Part shown: positions 34,201 through 46,325 of the stretch, piece after piece
How the letters are laid out: each line of letters starts with the position of its first letter
Numbering within the stretch: position 1 is the first letter of the stretch
Source: Spinacia oleracea
Taxonomy: Eukaryota; Streptophyta; Magnoliopsida; Caryophyllales; Amaranthaceae
Length of the DNA: 64,000 nt
Direction: 5' to 3'
Assembly (NCBI RefSeq): GCF_020520425.1
Contig: NC_079492.1
Span: 66,455,671-66,519,670, forward strand
Notes under the pieces: generated by a model
What the model was told of the DNA's origin: nothing
The model's input: the letters and a program-made list of their open reading frames with translations, nothing else
Database searches by the model: none
Made by a program: the position numbers and the translations under genes

Positions 34201-35668
34201 TGTAGACACCTACTTTTGTCCCCGTTCCCGCAAGGGAAAGGTTCGATGATGAAAACGTAAATCTCCACTTGACAACGCATCTCCTATGACATAAACGAAT
34301 CTCGATTCCCCATTTCACTTCACCTGAAACTGCTGTTTATAGAAACCTGCTAAAAATAGTAACTGCCGTAAAAGCTAGCTTCTAAAAGTGGCAACTCATA
34401 AAAGATAGAAACCTGTCGGAATTAGGTGTTGCATTCCAACATAAATCCTAAATGAGATAGAAAACTACGAGAATCCTATTCCTAATATGATTCGGAAATA
34501 AGAGTTACGTATTAATTGAAATCCTAACGAACCTAGAGTTCGTAACGGGCCCAGACGCATTTCGTCATAAAATTGATACGCGCTAAAAGACTCGAATTAA
34601 TCTCAAACTCTACGGATTTCAGGAATCCGAATCTGACCAAAGAATTCTGCCAGACCCTATTTTCAACGCCCAGCCCTGGGCGCCGAAAATTCCAGCGCCC
34701 AAAGCTGGGCGCCGAAAGTACCTGGGACGGATTCTTTTCCTAATCCGTTTCGTATTCAAATTCCTGAAAAACTATCTTTCTACGCCACTTTTTCCTATAA
34801 ATAGCCCCTAAGTTGGACGTGAAAAGAACACACACAACACAACAACACACAATTATATTCTGAGTATTGACTCCAACCCTTAGCCTAAGCCTCTCGCTGC
34901 GAAACTGTTCACGCGTTCTGTCGCAATCGATCCATAAATCGAACAGAACGTATCCTGTCCCATAATTGAGATTCGTTAAATAAAAAGGAGAAATAGCAAA
35001 GTCAAAGTGGTTAGTTTTCTGAGAACCGTGACGCACCTCTCAAGGGTGCGTCGTAATGTGTCCCTTTTCGATGATTTAACTGCTTTCCTCGCCCTTTTTA
35101 TGAACTGTTAAACTAACCTAATCTGATTGTTCTATCACGCCTAACAAATATAATATTTTTGGGAAATCGGATTATCATGCTAGGTCCCTTAATACTATTT
35201 AAATCAGATAATCACGATCGAATTAGTATTATATGTTGCATATTGCTAAAATCAACTCAGATTAGTTTAATAGTTAACGCATGTCCCTTCAATTATTTAT
35301 GCTGAGCTAGTAAGGATATCCTGCCTCTGGAGTTATCGACAAGCGAATTACTCCTCTCGGTAGTTACAGTCCCCCGAATCCTCAATCTCTACCTTGCGGG
35401 TGTATATTGAGAGATCCCCACACCAGGGATCACAAGGGAACCTACGGTCGTCGTGGTCAAACATAATTGCACTCCCTTTATGTCACGATACCGGGTTTTG
35501 TCAGTTTTTCTCATTGTCGTTAAAAACTGAATGGCGACTCCTATATTACTAGTCAATTGGGTGTATACTCATAGGAAATCCAATTACACTTGATTGAATA
35601 AAAAGAATCGTCACACCCACGAGGGACAAGGTCACGCATTAGCCTCGCGCTTTTTCGACCCCCTCACA
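34201..35668 (+). repeat. E1 3' LTR
   Basis: 1468 bp, two palindrome units (34663-34716). By eye about 1-2% single-base differences from the 5' LTR. Confidence 0.95.
34663..34716. repeat. Palindrome cassette 6, E1 3' LTR
   Basis: Two units, CAACGCCCAGCCCTGGGCGC and CAGCGCCCAAAGCTGGGCGC, 29 bp apart; the 5' LTR has only one. Confidence 0.88.
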
Positions 35669-35673
35669 GACAC

Positions 35674-36527
35674 ATACCCCTGACTCCATGTAATATACTT
35701 CGTAGTTGCATTGCCAGCATGGCTGAATATATAGTTTAACTGGAATTTGTTAGTCTTTCTTGTTTACCTTGTATGCCTTTGTTGTTTAAATTGAATAGAT
35801 TTTGCAGCTTCATGCACTGCAGATGGACTTCATTGCCTCTGCTTTCTGATGTTTTCTACTTTAAACTTGGAGTAGCCACGCGCACCCGCTCCCATCCCCA
35901 GACCACCCTCCAGAATCATACTTCTTAGTTCCTGTTAAAAGTTGACTCTATTTGACAGTAATACTTTCAGGTAACCCCGTTTCCTGATCCTAAAAGCTCT
36001 AAGTTCATGAGAATCTAGGACAACTATCTCCAAAACGTTTGAAGATTCACATAACGTATACTTCTGCAACATGGTTTATAATAGAAATGGAAAGTAGGAA
36101 GATTTTCCCAGCTGCTGCTTTCAATTCCCTTTGCCCGCATAACCAACTTTTCTACATTTCTCTACTTTAACATTAGAAAACTAAAGAATGTCCTTATGTG
36201 CGAGATTAGATATGCATATACGAGTAAATATTACTCTTATTTGTTTATGAATTTTAGACTTTTATATCACTCTTATTTGTTTATGAATTTTAGACTTAGC
36301 ACCTATAGCAATTGAAATGCTACAAACCAAATAGCTAGGTTGAAAAGCATACCATATCAACTCTTCAATTAGCAAAGCTTGTAGCACCACTGTTGTGCTT
36401 ATTTCCTTGTAATGCTCGAGCATTTTTTCCCATTTCAGATTTTTTCTAGTTTCATGAAACCAATGTTAGCATATATAGGTGAAACAAATAAAACTTACTA
36501 AATTTAGGATCTTTTGGGGTCACAAAC
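35674..36527. other. CACTA intron DNA between E1 and the exon at 36740-36528
   Basis: AT-rich, no gene recognised. A 35-bp direct repeat (TTACTCTTATTTGTTTATGA at about 36232 and, with one added stretch, 36268) is the only structure seen. Confidence 0.5.
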
Positions 36528-36740
36528 CATGGCCTCTGGTAAAAGCCAATAATCTACCAAATCCGTCCAACTCCTAATGGACACTCCATCAGGCACGTTG
36601 GCATAGTTCTCTTCTCGAGATTTATTCACTGGATCGAAAAAATCCTTCTTCAATTTGTATCGATGATTATTCCATGGTTTGTCAATACGCATCACTAGTG
36701 CCTTGTTAACTAGAGGTCCATCAGGTAACACAAAATGTTT
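36528..36740 (-). CDS. CACTA second gene, conserved Transposase_24-type exon
   Basis: Between a GAAG acceptor (36741) and a GTTTGTG donor (36527) the 213-nt exon codes KHFVLPDGPLVNKALVMRID, then KPWNNHRYKLKKDFF and VPDGVSIRSWTDLVDYWLLP. The W-x2-HR-x-KK-x-F and W-x2-L-V-x-YW pattern is the hallmark of the plant Ptta/En/Spm transposase family. No internal stop. E2 lies upstream and E1 downstream of this exon. Confidence 0.82.
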
Positions 36741-37009
36741 CTTCAAAAAAAAAGGAAAAATTAAGTTACGCCACATTTGTAAACAGTAAAGTAGAAAGAG
36801 AAATTCAATACTCAAGCATGGATGATTATGGTGCAAACCAATGTTAACAAAATAATTTGCCTAGCTAGTTCTGATCAGAACTAGCTAGGTGAACTTAGTG
36901 ATTCTGCAGAAACTTAACCCAGGGTCGGAACCCCCATGACCAAATAAAAACCTGAAAAAGTGGCAACTGATTGATGAACAAATTAAAGCTAATTAAACAG
37001 TTAAAGAAA
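36741..37009. other. CACTA intron DNA left of E2
   Basis: Short AT-rich stretch; an inverted repeat AGCTAGTTCTGATCAGAACT sits at about 36863. No gene. Confidence 0.5.
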
Positions 37010-37014
37010 CCAAC

Positions 37015-38477
37015 TGTAGACACCTACTTTTGTCCCCATTCCCGCAAGGGAAAGGTTCGATGATGAAAGCATAAAAACTCCACTTGACAACGCATCTCTT
37101 ATAAAATAAACGAATCTCGATTCCCCATTTCATTTCACCCGAAACCTGCTATTTATGGAAACCTGCTAAAAATAGTAATTGCCGTAAAAGGTAGCTTCTA
37201 AAAGTGGCAAATCATAAAAGATAGAAACCTGTCAGAATTAGGTGTTGCATTCCCACATAAATCCTAAATGAGATAGAAAACCGCGAGAATCCTATTCCTA
37301 ATAAGATTAGGAAATAAGAGTTACGTATTAATTAAAATCCTAACGAACCTAGAGTTCGTAACGGGCCCAGACGCATTCCGTCACAAAATTGATACGCGCT
37401 AAAAGACTCAAATTAATCTCAAACTCTACGGATTTTAGGAATCCGAATCTGACTAAACAAAGCTGCCCAGACCCTATTTTCAACGCCTGGCTCTGGGCGC
37501 CAAAATCTTCGGCGCCCAGGCCTGGGTGCTGAAAGTACCTGGGTACGTCTCTTTTCCTAATTCTTTGCGGATTAGAACTCTGCAATTCTATCTTTCCACG
37601 AGCTCTTCCCTATAAATAGGCCCCTAGTTTCGACGTGAAACAACACACAACAACACATAATATATTCTGAGTATTGACTCTAAACCCCTTAGCCTAAGCC
37701 TCTCGCTGCGAAATTGTTCACGCGTTCTGTCGCAATCGATCCATAAATCGAACAGAACGTATCCTATCCCATAATCGAGATTCGTTAAATAAAAAGGAGA
37801 AATAGCAAAGTCAAAGTGGTTAGTTTTCTGAGAACCGTGACGCACCTCTCAAGGGTGCGTCGTAATGTGTCCCTTTTCGATGATTTAACTGCTTTCCTCG
37901 CCCTTTTTATGAACTGTTAAACTAACCTAATCTGATTGTTCTATCACGCCTAACAAATATAATATTTTTGGGAAATCGAATTATCATGCTAGGTCCCTTA
38001 ATGCTATTTAAATCAGATAATCACGATCGAATTAGTATTATATGCTGCATGTTACTAAAATCAACTCAGATTAGTTTAATAGTTAACGCATGTCCCTTCA
38101 ATTATTTATGCTGAGCTAGTAAGGATATCCTGCCTCTGGAGTTATCGACGAGCGAATTACTCCTCTCGGTAGTTACAGTCCCCCGAACCCTCAATCTCTA
38201 CCTTGCGGGTGTATATTGAGAGATCCCCACACCAGGGATCACAAGGGAACCTACGGTCGTCGTGGTCAAACATAATTGCACTCCCTTGATGTCACGATAA
38301 CCGGGTTTTGTCAGTTTTTCTCATTGTCGTTAAAAACTGAATGGCGACTCCTATATTGCTAGTCAATTGGGTGTATACTCACAGGAAATCCAATTACACT
38401 TGATTGAATAAAAAGAATCGTCACACCCACGAGGGACAGGTCACGCATTAGCCTCGCGCTTTTTCGACCCCCTCACA
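37015..38477 (+). repeat. E2 5' LTR
   Basis: 1463 bp; palindrome cassette 37478-37533, TATAAATAGG at 37611, hairpin 37839-37861. Confidence 0.95.
37478..37533. repeat. Palindrome cassette 7, E2 5' LTR
   Basis: Units CAACGCCTGGCTCTGGGCGC and GGCGCCCAGGCCTGGGTGCT. Confidence 0.85.
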
Positions 38478-39727
38478 GTGGCAACTCCACTGGGGATAGT
38501 GAAGGAAATACTCGTGCTTGTAGGTAATCAAAATAGCCGAAGGGTGAAACGATCCTACCCCGCGTTTATTTCCCCATCAAGTTGGGACGACCTGAAAATC
38601 AGCATATTAATGTGAACGGGAAGAACACCATAACGAATCTCGGCTCCCTCGGGAGTTAGGACTAAGGATACCTTTTTCGCCAATAGAGGGGTGCATAGGC
38701 CGCGCATGTTTCCCACTCGGTACTTGTGCAGGTAGTACACCTATCCGAACCCAATCGCTCGCCCATTAGGTCCCTCTCGCTTGCCTGCCCCCTTGGCTTG
38801 CACTTGCGAGTTGGCCTCTTGAGCGAAATTCGTCTGCTGAAGACACTACCTCGACCGGGGCATGTGTTGGATCTACGATAGAAGCAGTACCAAGTCAGGC
38901 GCAAATACTACCCATAGAAGCCTATCATAAACTACGTGGCATATTTAATCTTCAAATCCATGTTTGTATTGTAGTTATGTGTAGCGAAATATGTGATTGT
39001 GTGTGACAAACTATCCTAGAAAACCAATGACCTTAAAAATTGCCCAAACATTCATAGACTAATTTGCCAAAGAGTTATACCGAAACACGTGTTCCGCAAA
39101 CCCGAATGATCGCCACAAAATAAGCGACGCTCGGGATGGCCTGTAACGAATCCCACGAACGCTGTTACGCGTAAAGGACGTTATTAGGCAAGCACGCAAA
39201 TCGAAGTCGCATAAACAGAAAACAGAAAATGAGAACCAGCCAGGGACGCATTTTCAACGCCCCTGGCTGGGCGCCAAAATTTCTCACGCCCACTGCTGGG
39301 CGCTGAAGTTGTTGCTTGACTTTCTGGTCAGGCGCAGCAGCCTCGGTGCCCAAGCAAAAAGAAAGTACGTAGAAAAAAAAATGTTCATCAAAAGAATTGC
39401 TACGAGGGCGTAAGAAAAGCACTCGATTTCAAAAGGCGACTCGCGAAAAATTAATAACTCTTTGTGTCGTCGTTAGGCCTCCTACGACGGCAATGCTCGG
39501 CACCAAAACCGAACATGCTAACAACTATGAATGTCACACAGGCAAGTGTTTCGAAAATCCAAAGAATGAACAAAATAAAAAAAAAACCCCCAAAAAAGTG
39601 TACCAACAGAAGAAAGAGGGAAAAAGTGAAAAACCAATGTAGAGAGTCGAAGACTAGACTAAGTAATGCCTGAAACTTTGGGAACCTAAACTTTAGCTTA
39701 TCTTATGCCTAGGACTGGTCCTGCCAC
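38478..39727 (+). other. E2 leader, non-coding
   Basis: Matches the E1 and E3 leaders, with a palindrome cassette at 39250-39310. No credible gene. Confidence 0.75.
39250..39310. repeat. Palindrome cassette 8, E2 leader
   Basis: Counterpart of cassette 2, nearly identical. Confidence 0.85.
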
Positions 39728-41736
39728 TTGGTGCCGATCAGGGAATCAACGGCTAGTGCGTCCCGAAGATACCCTATAAGATGGGTCCGAGACCGAAAGT
39801 TTGCCCCACTCGGGTCAACTTTGGTACAAGCCTTTGAAAGACTAACCAATCAAGGAAAGTTGAGACCTATAGGCCCCACCCGTGATCCTCCTGTCAAAAA
39901 CAAATATTGGGTCGAAGGTACTTACTGCAAATTCCATCAAGGAAATGGGCATGACACTGAAAACTGCTGGCATCTAAAACATACGATCCAGGACATGATA
40001 GAGGATGAAGTAATACCTCTCCCTAACGTTGGCAGACCCAACAACAACAAGAGCCCACTCGGCTCTTGTCACATCTCTCTCGACCAACCAGAGATTTTCG
40101 ACCCCACGGTGTATATTACACCTCAAGGAGCACCACTCGCTGTGGTACCTATGGATCGAATCGAGGGGGAAGTGTGTGGTGTGTACCTATCTCAAGTCTC
40201 GGGCCAGGACCTCTTCACTGAAACTTAGCCCGGGTATGCTCTCATTGACACCACCCCTCAGGAGCCCGAGGTCGACAACCTCACCCGATCCGGAAGGATC
40301 TACCAACCGGATATTCACCCACCTCCTATGGACGACATCCCGGTTAGGCAAACTCCTGAGAACGGGCGGCACGCCACCGTCGCGGAAGTCATTGAAAATC
40401 CTCTCCTGAAACAACTGAAAAGAACCAAGGCTGAGATTACCATCTGGGATCTTATGTGTACTTCAAAGGAACATCGCGAAAAGCTTATTCGCTCACTTGA
40501 CCTCATCTCAATACCCACAGATATCACACCTGACTCATTGGTTAGCCATGTCACGAGAGATGCCGGAGAAAAGGCCATAGTTTTCACTGATAAAGACTTA
40601 CCCAAAGAGGGGGGTGCTCACAATAAAGCCCTTTACTTAGTGGTTGGATGCAAAGGACAAAACATCCCCCTAGCGCTCGTAGATAATGGTTCGGCGGTTA
40701 ATGTCTGCCCATTGCGAACCGCCCATTGCTTGGGGCTAGGAAGCAATGACTTCCAAACCTCCTCACAAGGGGTACGAGCTTATGATAACTCCCGAAGGCC
40801 TGTGTTGGGAAAAATCAACCTTACCATACAAACTGGGCCTGTGGCACGCACCACGGAGTTTCAAATAATCGACATCAAGCCCACTTTCAACCTCCTCTTG
40901 GGGTGACCTTGGCTCCATGACTTAGGAGGTGTGGCTTCTACCTTGCACCAAATGGTTAAAATTAACCATAACGGGGTAATACTAGAAATCCGCGCCCCTC
41001 CTCTCGACGTCAGTTGTACTATGGTTGGAACGGCCGAAACTGCAGATGACCTTTATGGGTTTCAAATGGAAGAAGCAATCCAGTTCATCGAAGATTATGA
41101 TCCAGCATTCCTAGACCCGCATGCATCCCGAGTCATCCCTAGAATGCTGTTGGCTCAAGGTTATTTCCCAGGAACCCCATTGGGCATAAGGAAGAAGGAA
41201 TGCACATTCCATCCTTTTCCCGACAAATCTACTCCCTTTGGCTTAGGTTATGAACCAACGGAGGAAGATATTGCTGACCGCCTATCTAGGCTACGCCTTA
41301 ACAAAGCCAAACAAACCACCCTCCGTCCCCCATATCAAATTTTCCGGAAGGAGAAGAACACCCATGCTGTGATTTCCTTGAACCCTTCGTTCAGGATGGC
41401 TTGCTAAAACCCGGATTTGAAATTTTCCATGACTGCCACACCTTGGATGAGGCACCCCACCTCACCAAGACTAAAACAGCTGAAATATTGGACAACCGGG
41501 CTCTATGGACATTGTTTAACGAATCGAGGCCTATGGAGAACGAGACTGTGATGACTACCTTAGCTTTACAAGATGAACGTTTCGATCCAACCCGGTTAAT
41601 TTCTCCTGCATCAACACTAGAAGAGGTCGGGAACGGATGGGTGAAGACATGTCAGTGGGTCAACGCAAAAGGAATAAGATTCAAGATGAGTGTCGGTGAA
41701 GGACCGAAGTTTTATGAGACTAAACCCCAGGCTTGA
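39728..41736 (+). pseudogene. E2 gag C-terminus and protease, Ogre-like, no RT
   Basis: RKFAPLGSTLVQAFERL near 39800 and a knuckle-like YCKFHQGNGHDTENCWHLKH near 39924 match the gag end of Ogre elements. The protease motif LALVDNGSAVNV is near 40672, with IKPTFNLLLG and, after a TGA, PWLHDLGGVASTLHQ near 40912. One frame runs 39728-41407 broken by TAG 40226 and TGA 40904, then a shift near 41390 leads to a last frame ending at 41736. The gag N-terminus and everything after protease are absent, so it needs partners in trans. The frame opens without an ATG. Confidence 0.85.
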
Positions 41737-43022
41737 GCCATATAGAGCACCATTAGTAAAAAACGCCTAGTAGTTCTTTAGATTGACAGAAAAAATAATA
41801 GAGACTTTAGATGGTCCTAAGGCCCTTTAGAATATGGGTCAGTTTTATTTCAGTATGTTTTCCTTACTTTCCAAATCAATAAAGGCGTAATATTTCTCCT
41901 AAAATTTTATTCTAACACTAAATAAACACTAAATGTACTTGCAAAATAAAAAAAAAATAATAAAAGCGGCCCACTATAGGCCCAACAAACAAAGCCCACT
42001 CGGTTTTGAAATAATGCCATGTGAACCAGTTCCCGAAACCCACAAAATAAACCACACTATCCCATCTTCAAAAAGCCAACCATCATAAGAGCCAATCCAT
42101 GCAACCCAAAATCAAAAAAGAAATCAAAAATTTAAAACAAATGCAAATGTTACCAAAAAAATAAATTCATAAAACATAGAATCCACCAACAGCTTTCACA
42201 TAGATTCCATCATACCCTCCACAAAGATCTTCATAAATTCCGCACCCTTACTCCATTTTCAAAACTGTTTTGAGTCACCAATAGAAAAAATTAATCTGGA
42301 CAAAAATGCGTTTCACGCTAACAGTGAAAAAAGCCTCCAAAATAGCCTCAAAATTAACTTTAACTACGAAGCAAAATATCAAGGCACAAAAAACGAATTG
42401 GAAATAAACGCAAGAACATGTGAAGCAAAAACGTCAAAATTGACCGCCCAAGTTATTTTCAGCGCCCAGGGCTGGGCGCCGAAATTTCTGACGCCCCAGC
42501 CTGGGCGTTGAAACTCTCTGCCTGCCAAAAGTTTTCCTTGTTTTCAAAAAGTGCCCGTCATTTTATCCGCACACAACGGAAAAATAACGAACACTTGGGG
42601 GGTACAGTACGTATCCAAATAGGTTTACCAACAAATTGGTCGAATTTTACGCAACCTATGGAAAACGGCAGATGAAAATAATGGCAAATACTTCACTCAT
42701 TTGACCGATTAAGTAATATGTTTCCACTTCAGGACATATCTACCGAAATCCGGCATACTAGAACTTATTCTAAAAGCTAAGAACTACGCGCGACCTGATT
42801 CTGACAAGATACGTAAGCAATCCTTACCAAGGATTCGGTCCAAATAATAATAATAAATTATATTCTTTGTGTAAAAAAGTGTTAGACATATAAACAAAAT
42901 TGAACGGGAACTAAAAATACGCCTTTATTAAAATATAATAAGAAGGAAAACAAAGTGCTAGGAATAAAAACAAACACAACTGAAATAAATAGAGGGCACC
43001 TACACCCTAGCAAAGAACTACA
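41737..43022 (+). other. E2 region between protease and antisense gene
   Basis: No gene. From about 41960 it again matches E1 (28490 onward), including the palindrome cassette at 42456-42514. Confidence 0.6.
42456..42514. repeat. Palindrome cassette 9, E2
   Basis: Units CAGCGCCCAGGGCTGGGCGC and GACGCCCCAGCCTGGGCGTT. Confidence 0.85.
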
Positions 43023-44830
43023 CTACTCTAGTTCTTCCGGATCATCAAATAAAGTCTTGAAGAGAGCAATGTTCGCAGGATCCACCCCCATAGTCTTCTG
43101 CGCTACCCCAATATCAATCTCCATAAGAACTGGCTCCTGGACACTAACTTCCAAAGATGCCAAAGCTTTAGAAACATTCTCAGTTATAGGCCGCTCAGCC
43201 TCAAGGGCACAAACAGTGGTGGGAGAAGGATTACTATCATCAACTGGACTAGCCACTGTTTCTACAGGCGGCTGAGCCTTCCTAACCCATACATTGTTCC
43301 GGCGACGATCTCCGCGAGAGCTTGCATTTCTTTTAACAACAGCAGGCCCCTTCATGTTAGGCACCTTTTTAGGCCTGACACTGGAACGGGGAAGAACTTC
43401 CTTTCGCTTTCGATCAGGACGAGCTTTCATAGTCTTAAAACTATAGGTACGAGGTCTGGCAGAATCAGGACCCTCATACTTAACACGAATACGAGGTATC
43501 AAAAGCTCAGCCGGCTCCCCATTACGAGCCTCGGTCCTCACATCCTTGTCATCGGAACTCATCCACAACTTATAGTTTTCAGAAAGACCCACAAACCCAT
43601 TTGTAGCTACAGCCCAACGCGGGAGACCATCATAATACCTAGCCCACGCTAAGACCCGTGTTTGTGCAAAGGTCGCTACCTTAGGTGGTACCGTATCAGA
43701 AAAGGGGATAGTCTGCCTTAAACCATATTGACGCATGACTCGGTAAGGGAAAATATAAATGGGACAAGATAGCCCCAACAAAGAAATATAAACCGATACA
43801 TCAGACCCCCCTGTCATAGTAGTCAAACCCCACCATGGTACCACCCACTTAATAGAACAAATGCCATAAGTAAAAAAGGAAGTCCATTCGGCCTCGTCCT
43901 GGCCTTGGTGCAAGTATTTTCGGTTACCCAAAGCTATAGGGCGATAATGTTTAGGATCGGCAGGAGCTTCCAAAAGTCTAAGCCGTTCCGCAAGCCAAAT
44001 CTGCAAAAACAGGTACGATCGAATCAAAAGAATGAAAAGAAAGGAAAAAGTTTCCTGGGGCGCAGTTTCAACGCCCAGGACCAGGCGCCGAATATTCCAG
44101 CGCCCAGCCCTGGGTGCTGAAACTCAGCCCCAGGCAAAAAGAAATATATAAAAGTGGCGTATGTGTGCGCAAAGAAAAAATAGATTACCTGCAGTAATAG
44201 GGGGCTTCCCTTAAAAATTTTGGATTTGGCATCCTTCTTCAGCTCATCCGCACTCAGCAAAGTCTCAGCAACAACCAACGGCATAATAGAATAGCAACTT
44301 TCCATCTGGCTAATCAAGGGGATCAGCCTTATGTCACCGAACTCACCATTATTATTCGACAGCAAATAATGATTCAACAAGCAAAATACAAGGGCTCGAA
44401 TGTTCAATTTTTGTTCGGTCATATTCTTACTAGGCCTAAAATGATGTTTTACGAGTTTTGCCAAGTTAACCTTATCGTCTACAACAAGTTCAGCAAACAT
44501 GTTATCATCTAGCCCTAGGAAAGGCCTTATGGTTGTTTTACCCTCTTCAATAGTGCCAGGGGTAACAGGAGTAGCATTAGTAGGATAACCAAGGATCGCA
44601 GCAAATTCATCAGGCAAAGGACATATTTCATTGCCCCGAAAGGAAAAAACGTGATGATCGGAGTCCCAAAAGTTTAGGGCAGCATGCAGAAAATTATAAT
44701 CAATATTAATTTGTTGTAAGCCTAAAAGTGCCTCTAAGTGGTATTCTTTTATCAAAGCTTTTTCTGTGGGAGTAAGGGCTCGTAGCCAACGCCTAACAGT
44801 CCGTTGGAGTGAGAAAGTAGGGATCGACAT
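43023..44830 (-). CDS. E2 antisense DUF7745-like gene, two exons
   Basis: Exon 1 (44830-44189) starts at ATG and codes WLRALTPTEKALIKEYHLEA, NFLHAALNFWDSDHHVFSF, ICPLPDEFAAILGYP, then a helical region ending SPLLLQ. Exon 2 (44000-43023) starts IWLAERLRLLEAP, includes YIFPYRVMRQYGLRQTIPF, then a basic Arg/Lys-rich tail and an acidic end FDDPEELE. The 188-bp intron (44188-44001) has CAG|GTAATC and TTTTTGCAG|A borders, phase 0. No stop breaks the 540-residue product, unlike all sense ORFs of E2. Proteins with this layout (DUF7745, plant mobile-domain relatives) occur near Ogre/Tat elements; their role is unknown. The domain call is from memory of the family. Confidence 0.68.
44067..44123. repeat. 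Palindrome cassette 10, inside the intron of the E2 antisense gene
   Basis: Units CAACGCCCAGGACCAGGCGC (centre changed) and CAGCGCCCAGCCCTGGGTGC lie wholly within intron 44188-44001. Confidence 0.85.
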
Positions 44831-45003
44831 GGCAAAAGCAGTAAATAATTAGAGCACAGCAAAAAAGAAGGAAGAATTTGAGAGTGGTGGAAAATAAAGA
44901 CGTACCCAGCCCCTATATATAGCTGAACGCACCCAATAAACATCCTGATCCCATTCGGAAACGTGTTAGAAATCCGAAAATCAAATATTACCAGGAAAGA
45001 ACT

Positions 45004-45060
45004 TTCAGCGCCCACCTCTGGGCGCCGAAATTTTTAACGCCTGAGCTTGGGCGCTGAAAA
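45004..45060. repeat. Palindrome cassette 11, upstream of the E2 antisense gene
   Basis: Units CAGCGCCCACCTCTGGGCGC and AACGCCTGAGCTTGGGCGCT lie about 175 bp before the antisense ATG. Confidence 0.85.
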
Positions 45061-45744
45061 TGCAGCCCAAGGCCCAGATTTCACAAAAACACGGAATAGG
45101 AAAGGACTTAAGACCGTGTTGGTAAAACACGAGGCCCTATTACAAGTAAGATCAAGCCCAAAGCACCTTTAGCTCCCAAATAAGCAAAAAAAATAATAAT
45201 AAAACTTGGTCGAAACTTAGACTCATCTCAGAAAACGCTCATGTACACTTTTCAAAAAAAAGAAGCAAGTTAAATATCATGGTCATTCTTCGAAACACCA
45301 AAAATATGTGTCGTCAAGTCATTGGTTTTCCAAATAGAAAATGTCCGTCTGTCAAAGGGATAATCCGGGCCAAGCCAAAACCGGATGTCGCCTGAAAGCT
45401 AAAAGTCGCACTCCACGGCTTCACTAAAAATAGCACACTACTATAGGAGGTCGCTCGCACATACGAGCGTGACCCCAAACATGATTACAAGACGCGAAAA
45501 ACAACCGACGAGCCCCAACACTTGGGGGCTCGCGAAAAGTGGACTCCAACAGGGAGCGCCAATCAAAATCACAGACTGCGCCACGCACCATAACATGTTT
45601 GGATATCTCAAAAAATATTGTTAAACAAAAATACACAATGTGGACCCACTTATAGGACACATCTAATCAGGAAATATTACGACCCACCAAAAGGTTATAA
45701 TCACCAAAAGCTCTTCTACATAGGCAAAATAAGAAATTCAAAAT

Positions 45745-46265
45745 GGGCTCGCCCACCCTCAGCGGGCAGGGTCTGCGTCACTAGCCGCGCAGGTCCTCAG
45801 TTTTCGAAAAATAAAGTCTTCAAATTTAAAATAGGCTCGCCATCTTCAGCCGGCGGGGTCTACGGCGCAAACCACGTAGGTCCTTATTTTCCAAAAAAAA
45901 AAAACAAAAAAAAATTTCAAAACAAATTCGTCCACTTCTACCGGACGGGGTGTCCACCCTCAGCGGACAAGGTTCGCCACCTTCAGCGGGCGGGGTCTAC
46001 GTCACAAACCGCGTAGGTCCTTATTTTCAAAAACATCAAACAGATTCGTCCAATTCTATCGGACGGGGTGTCCACCCTCAGCGGACAAGGTTCGCCACCT
46101 TCAGCGGGCGGAGTCTACGTCACAAACCGCGTAAGTCCTTATTTTCAAAAACATCAAACAGATTCGTCCACTTCTATCGGACGGGGGGTCCACCCTCAGC
46201 GGACAGGCTCGCCCACCTTCAGCGGGCGGGGTCTGCGTCACTAACAGCGCAAGTCCTTAGTCGCT
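45745..46265 (+). repeat. E2 3' tandem repeat, 118 bp
   Basis: Units containing TGTCCACCCTCAGCGGACA begin at 45951, 46069 and 46187 (period 118), with partial units before them. Same family as the E1 array. The 300 bp that separate array and 3' LTR in E1 are deleted in E2 (junction near 46292). Confidence 0.88.
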
Positions 46266-46325
46266 GCAGCGATAACTTTTATTGGTTTTCCCTTACTCCA
46301 AGACTCAGTCAAAGTGGGGGCTAAC

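Larger units (their letters stand above)
24968..35673 (+). mobile_element. Ogre-like (Tat) non-autonomous LTR element E1 (24973-35668)
   Basis: LTRs of 1442 bp (24973-26414) and 1468 bp (34201-35668) begin TGTAGACACC and end CCCCCTCACA; TSD GACAC at 24968-24972 and 35669-35673. The primer site TGGCGACTCCACTGGGGA follows the 5' LTR by one base, like the tRNA-Arg site reported for Ogre elements; AAAGTGGGGGCTAAC precedes the 3' LTR. No gag, protease, RT or integrase was recognised in the 7.8-kb interior. It carries an antisense ECT fragment, five interior or LTR palindrome cassettes plus the one in the 3' LTR, and 3' tandem repeats. Clade is inferred from primer site and the gag-protease of sister element E2. 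Confidence 0.88.

Noticed and set aside
34740..35036. Conserved minus-strand ORF in LTRs (also 25539, 37624, 46862)
   Set aside because: It recurs only because the LTR recurs; frame length varies by copy and no domain is present.
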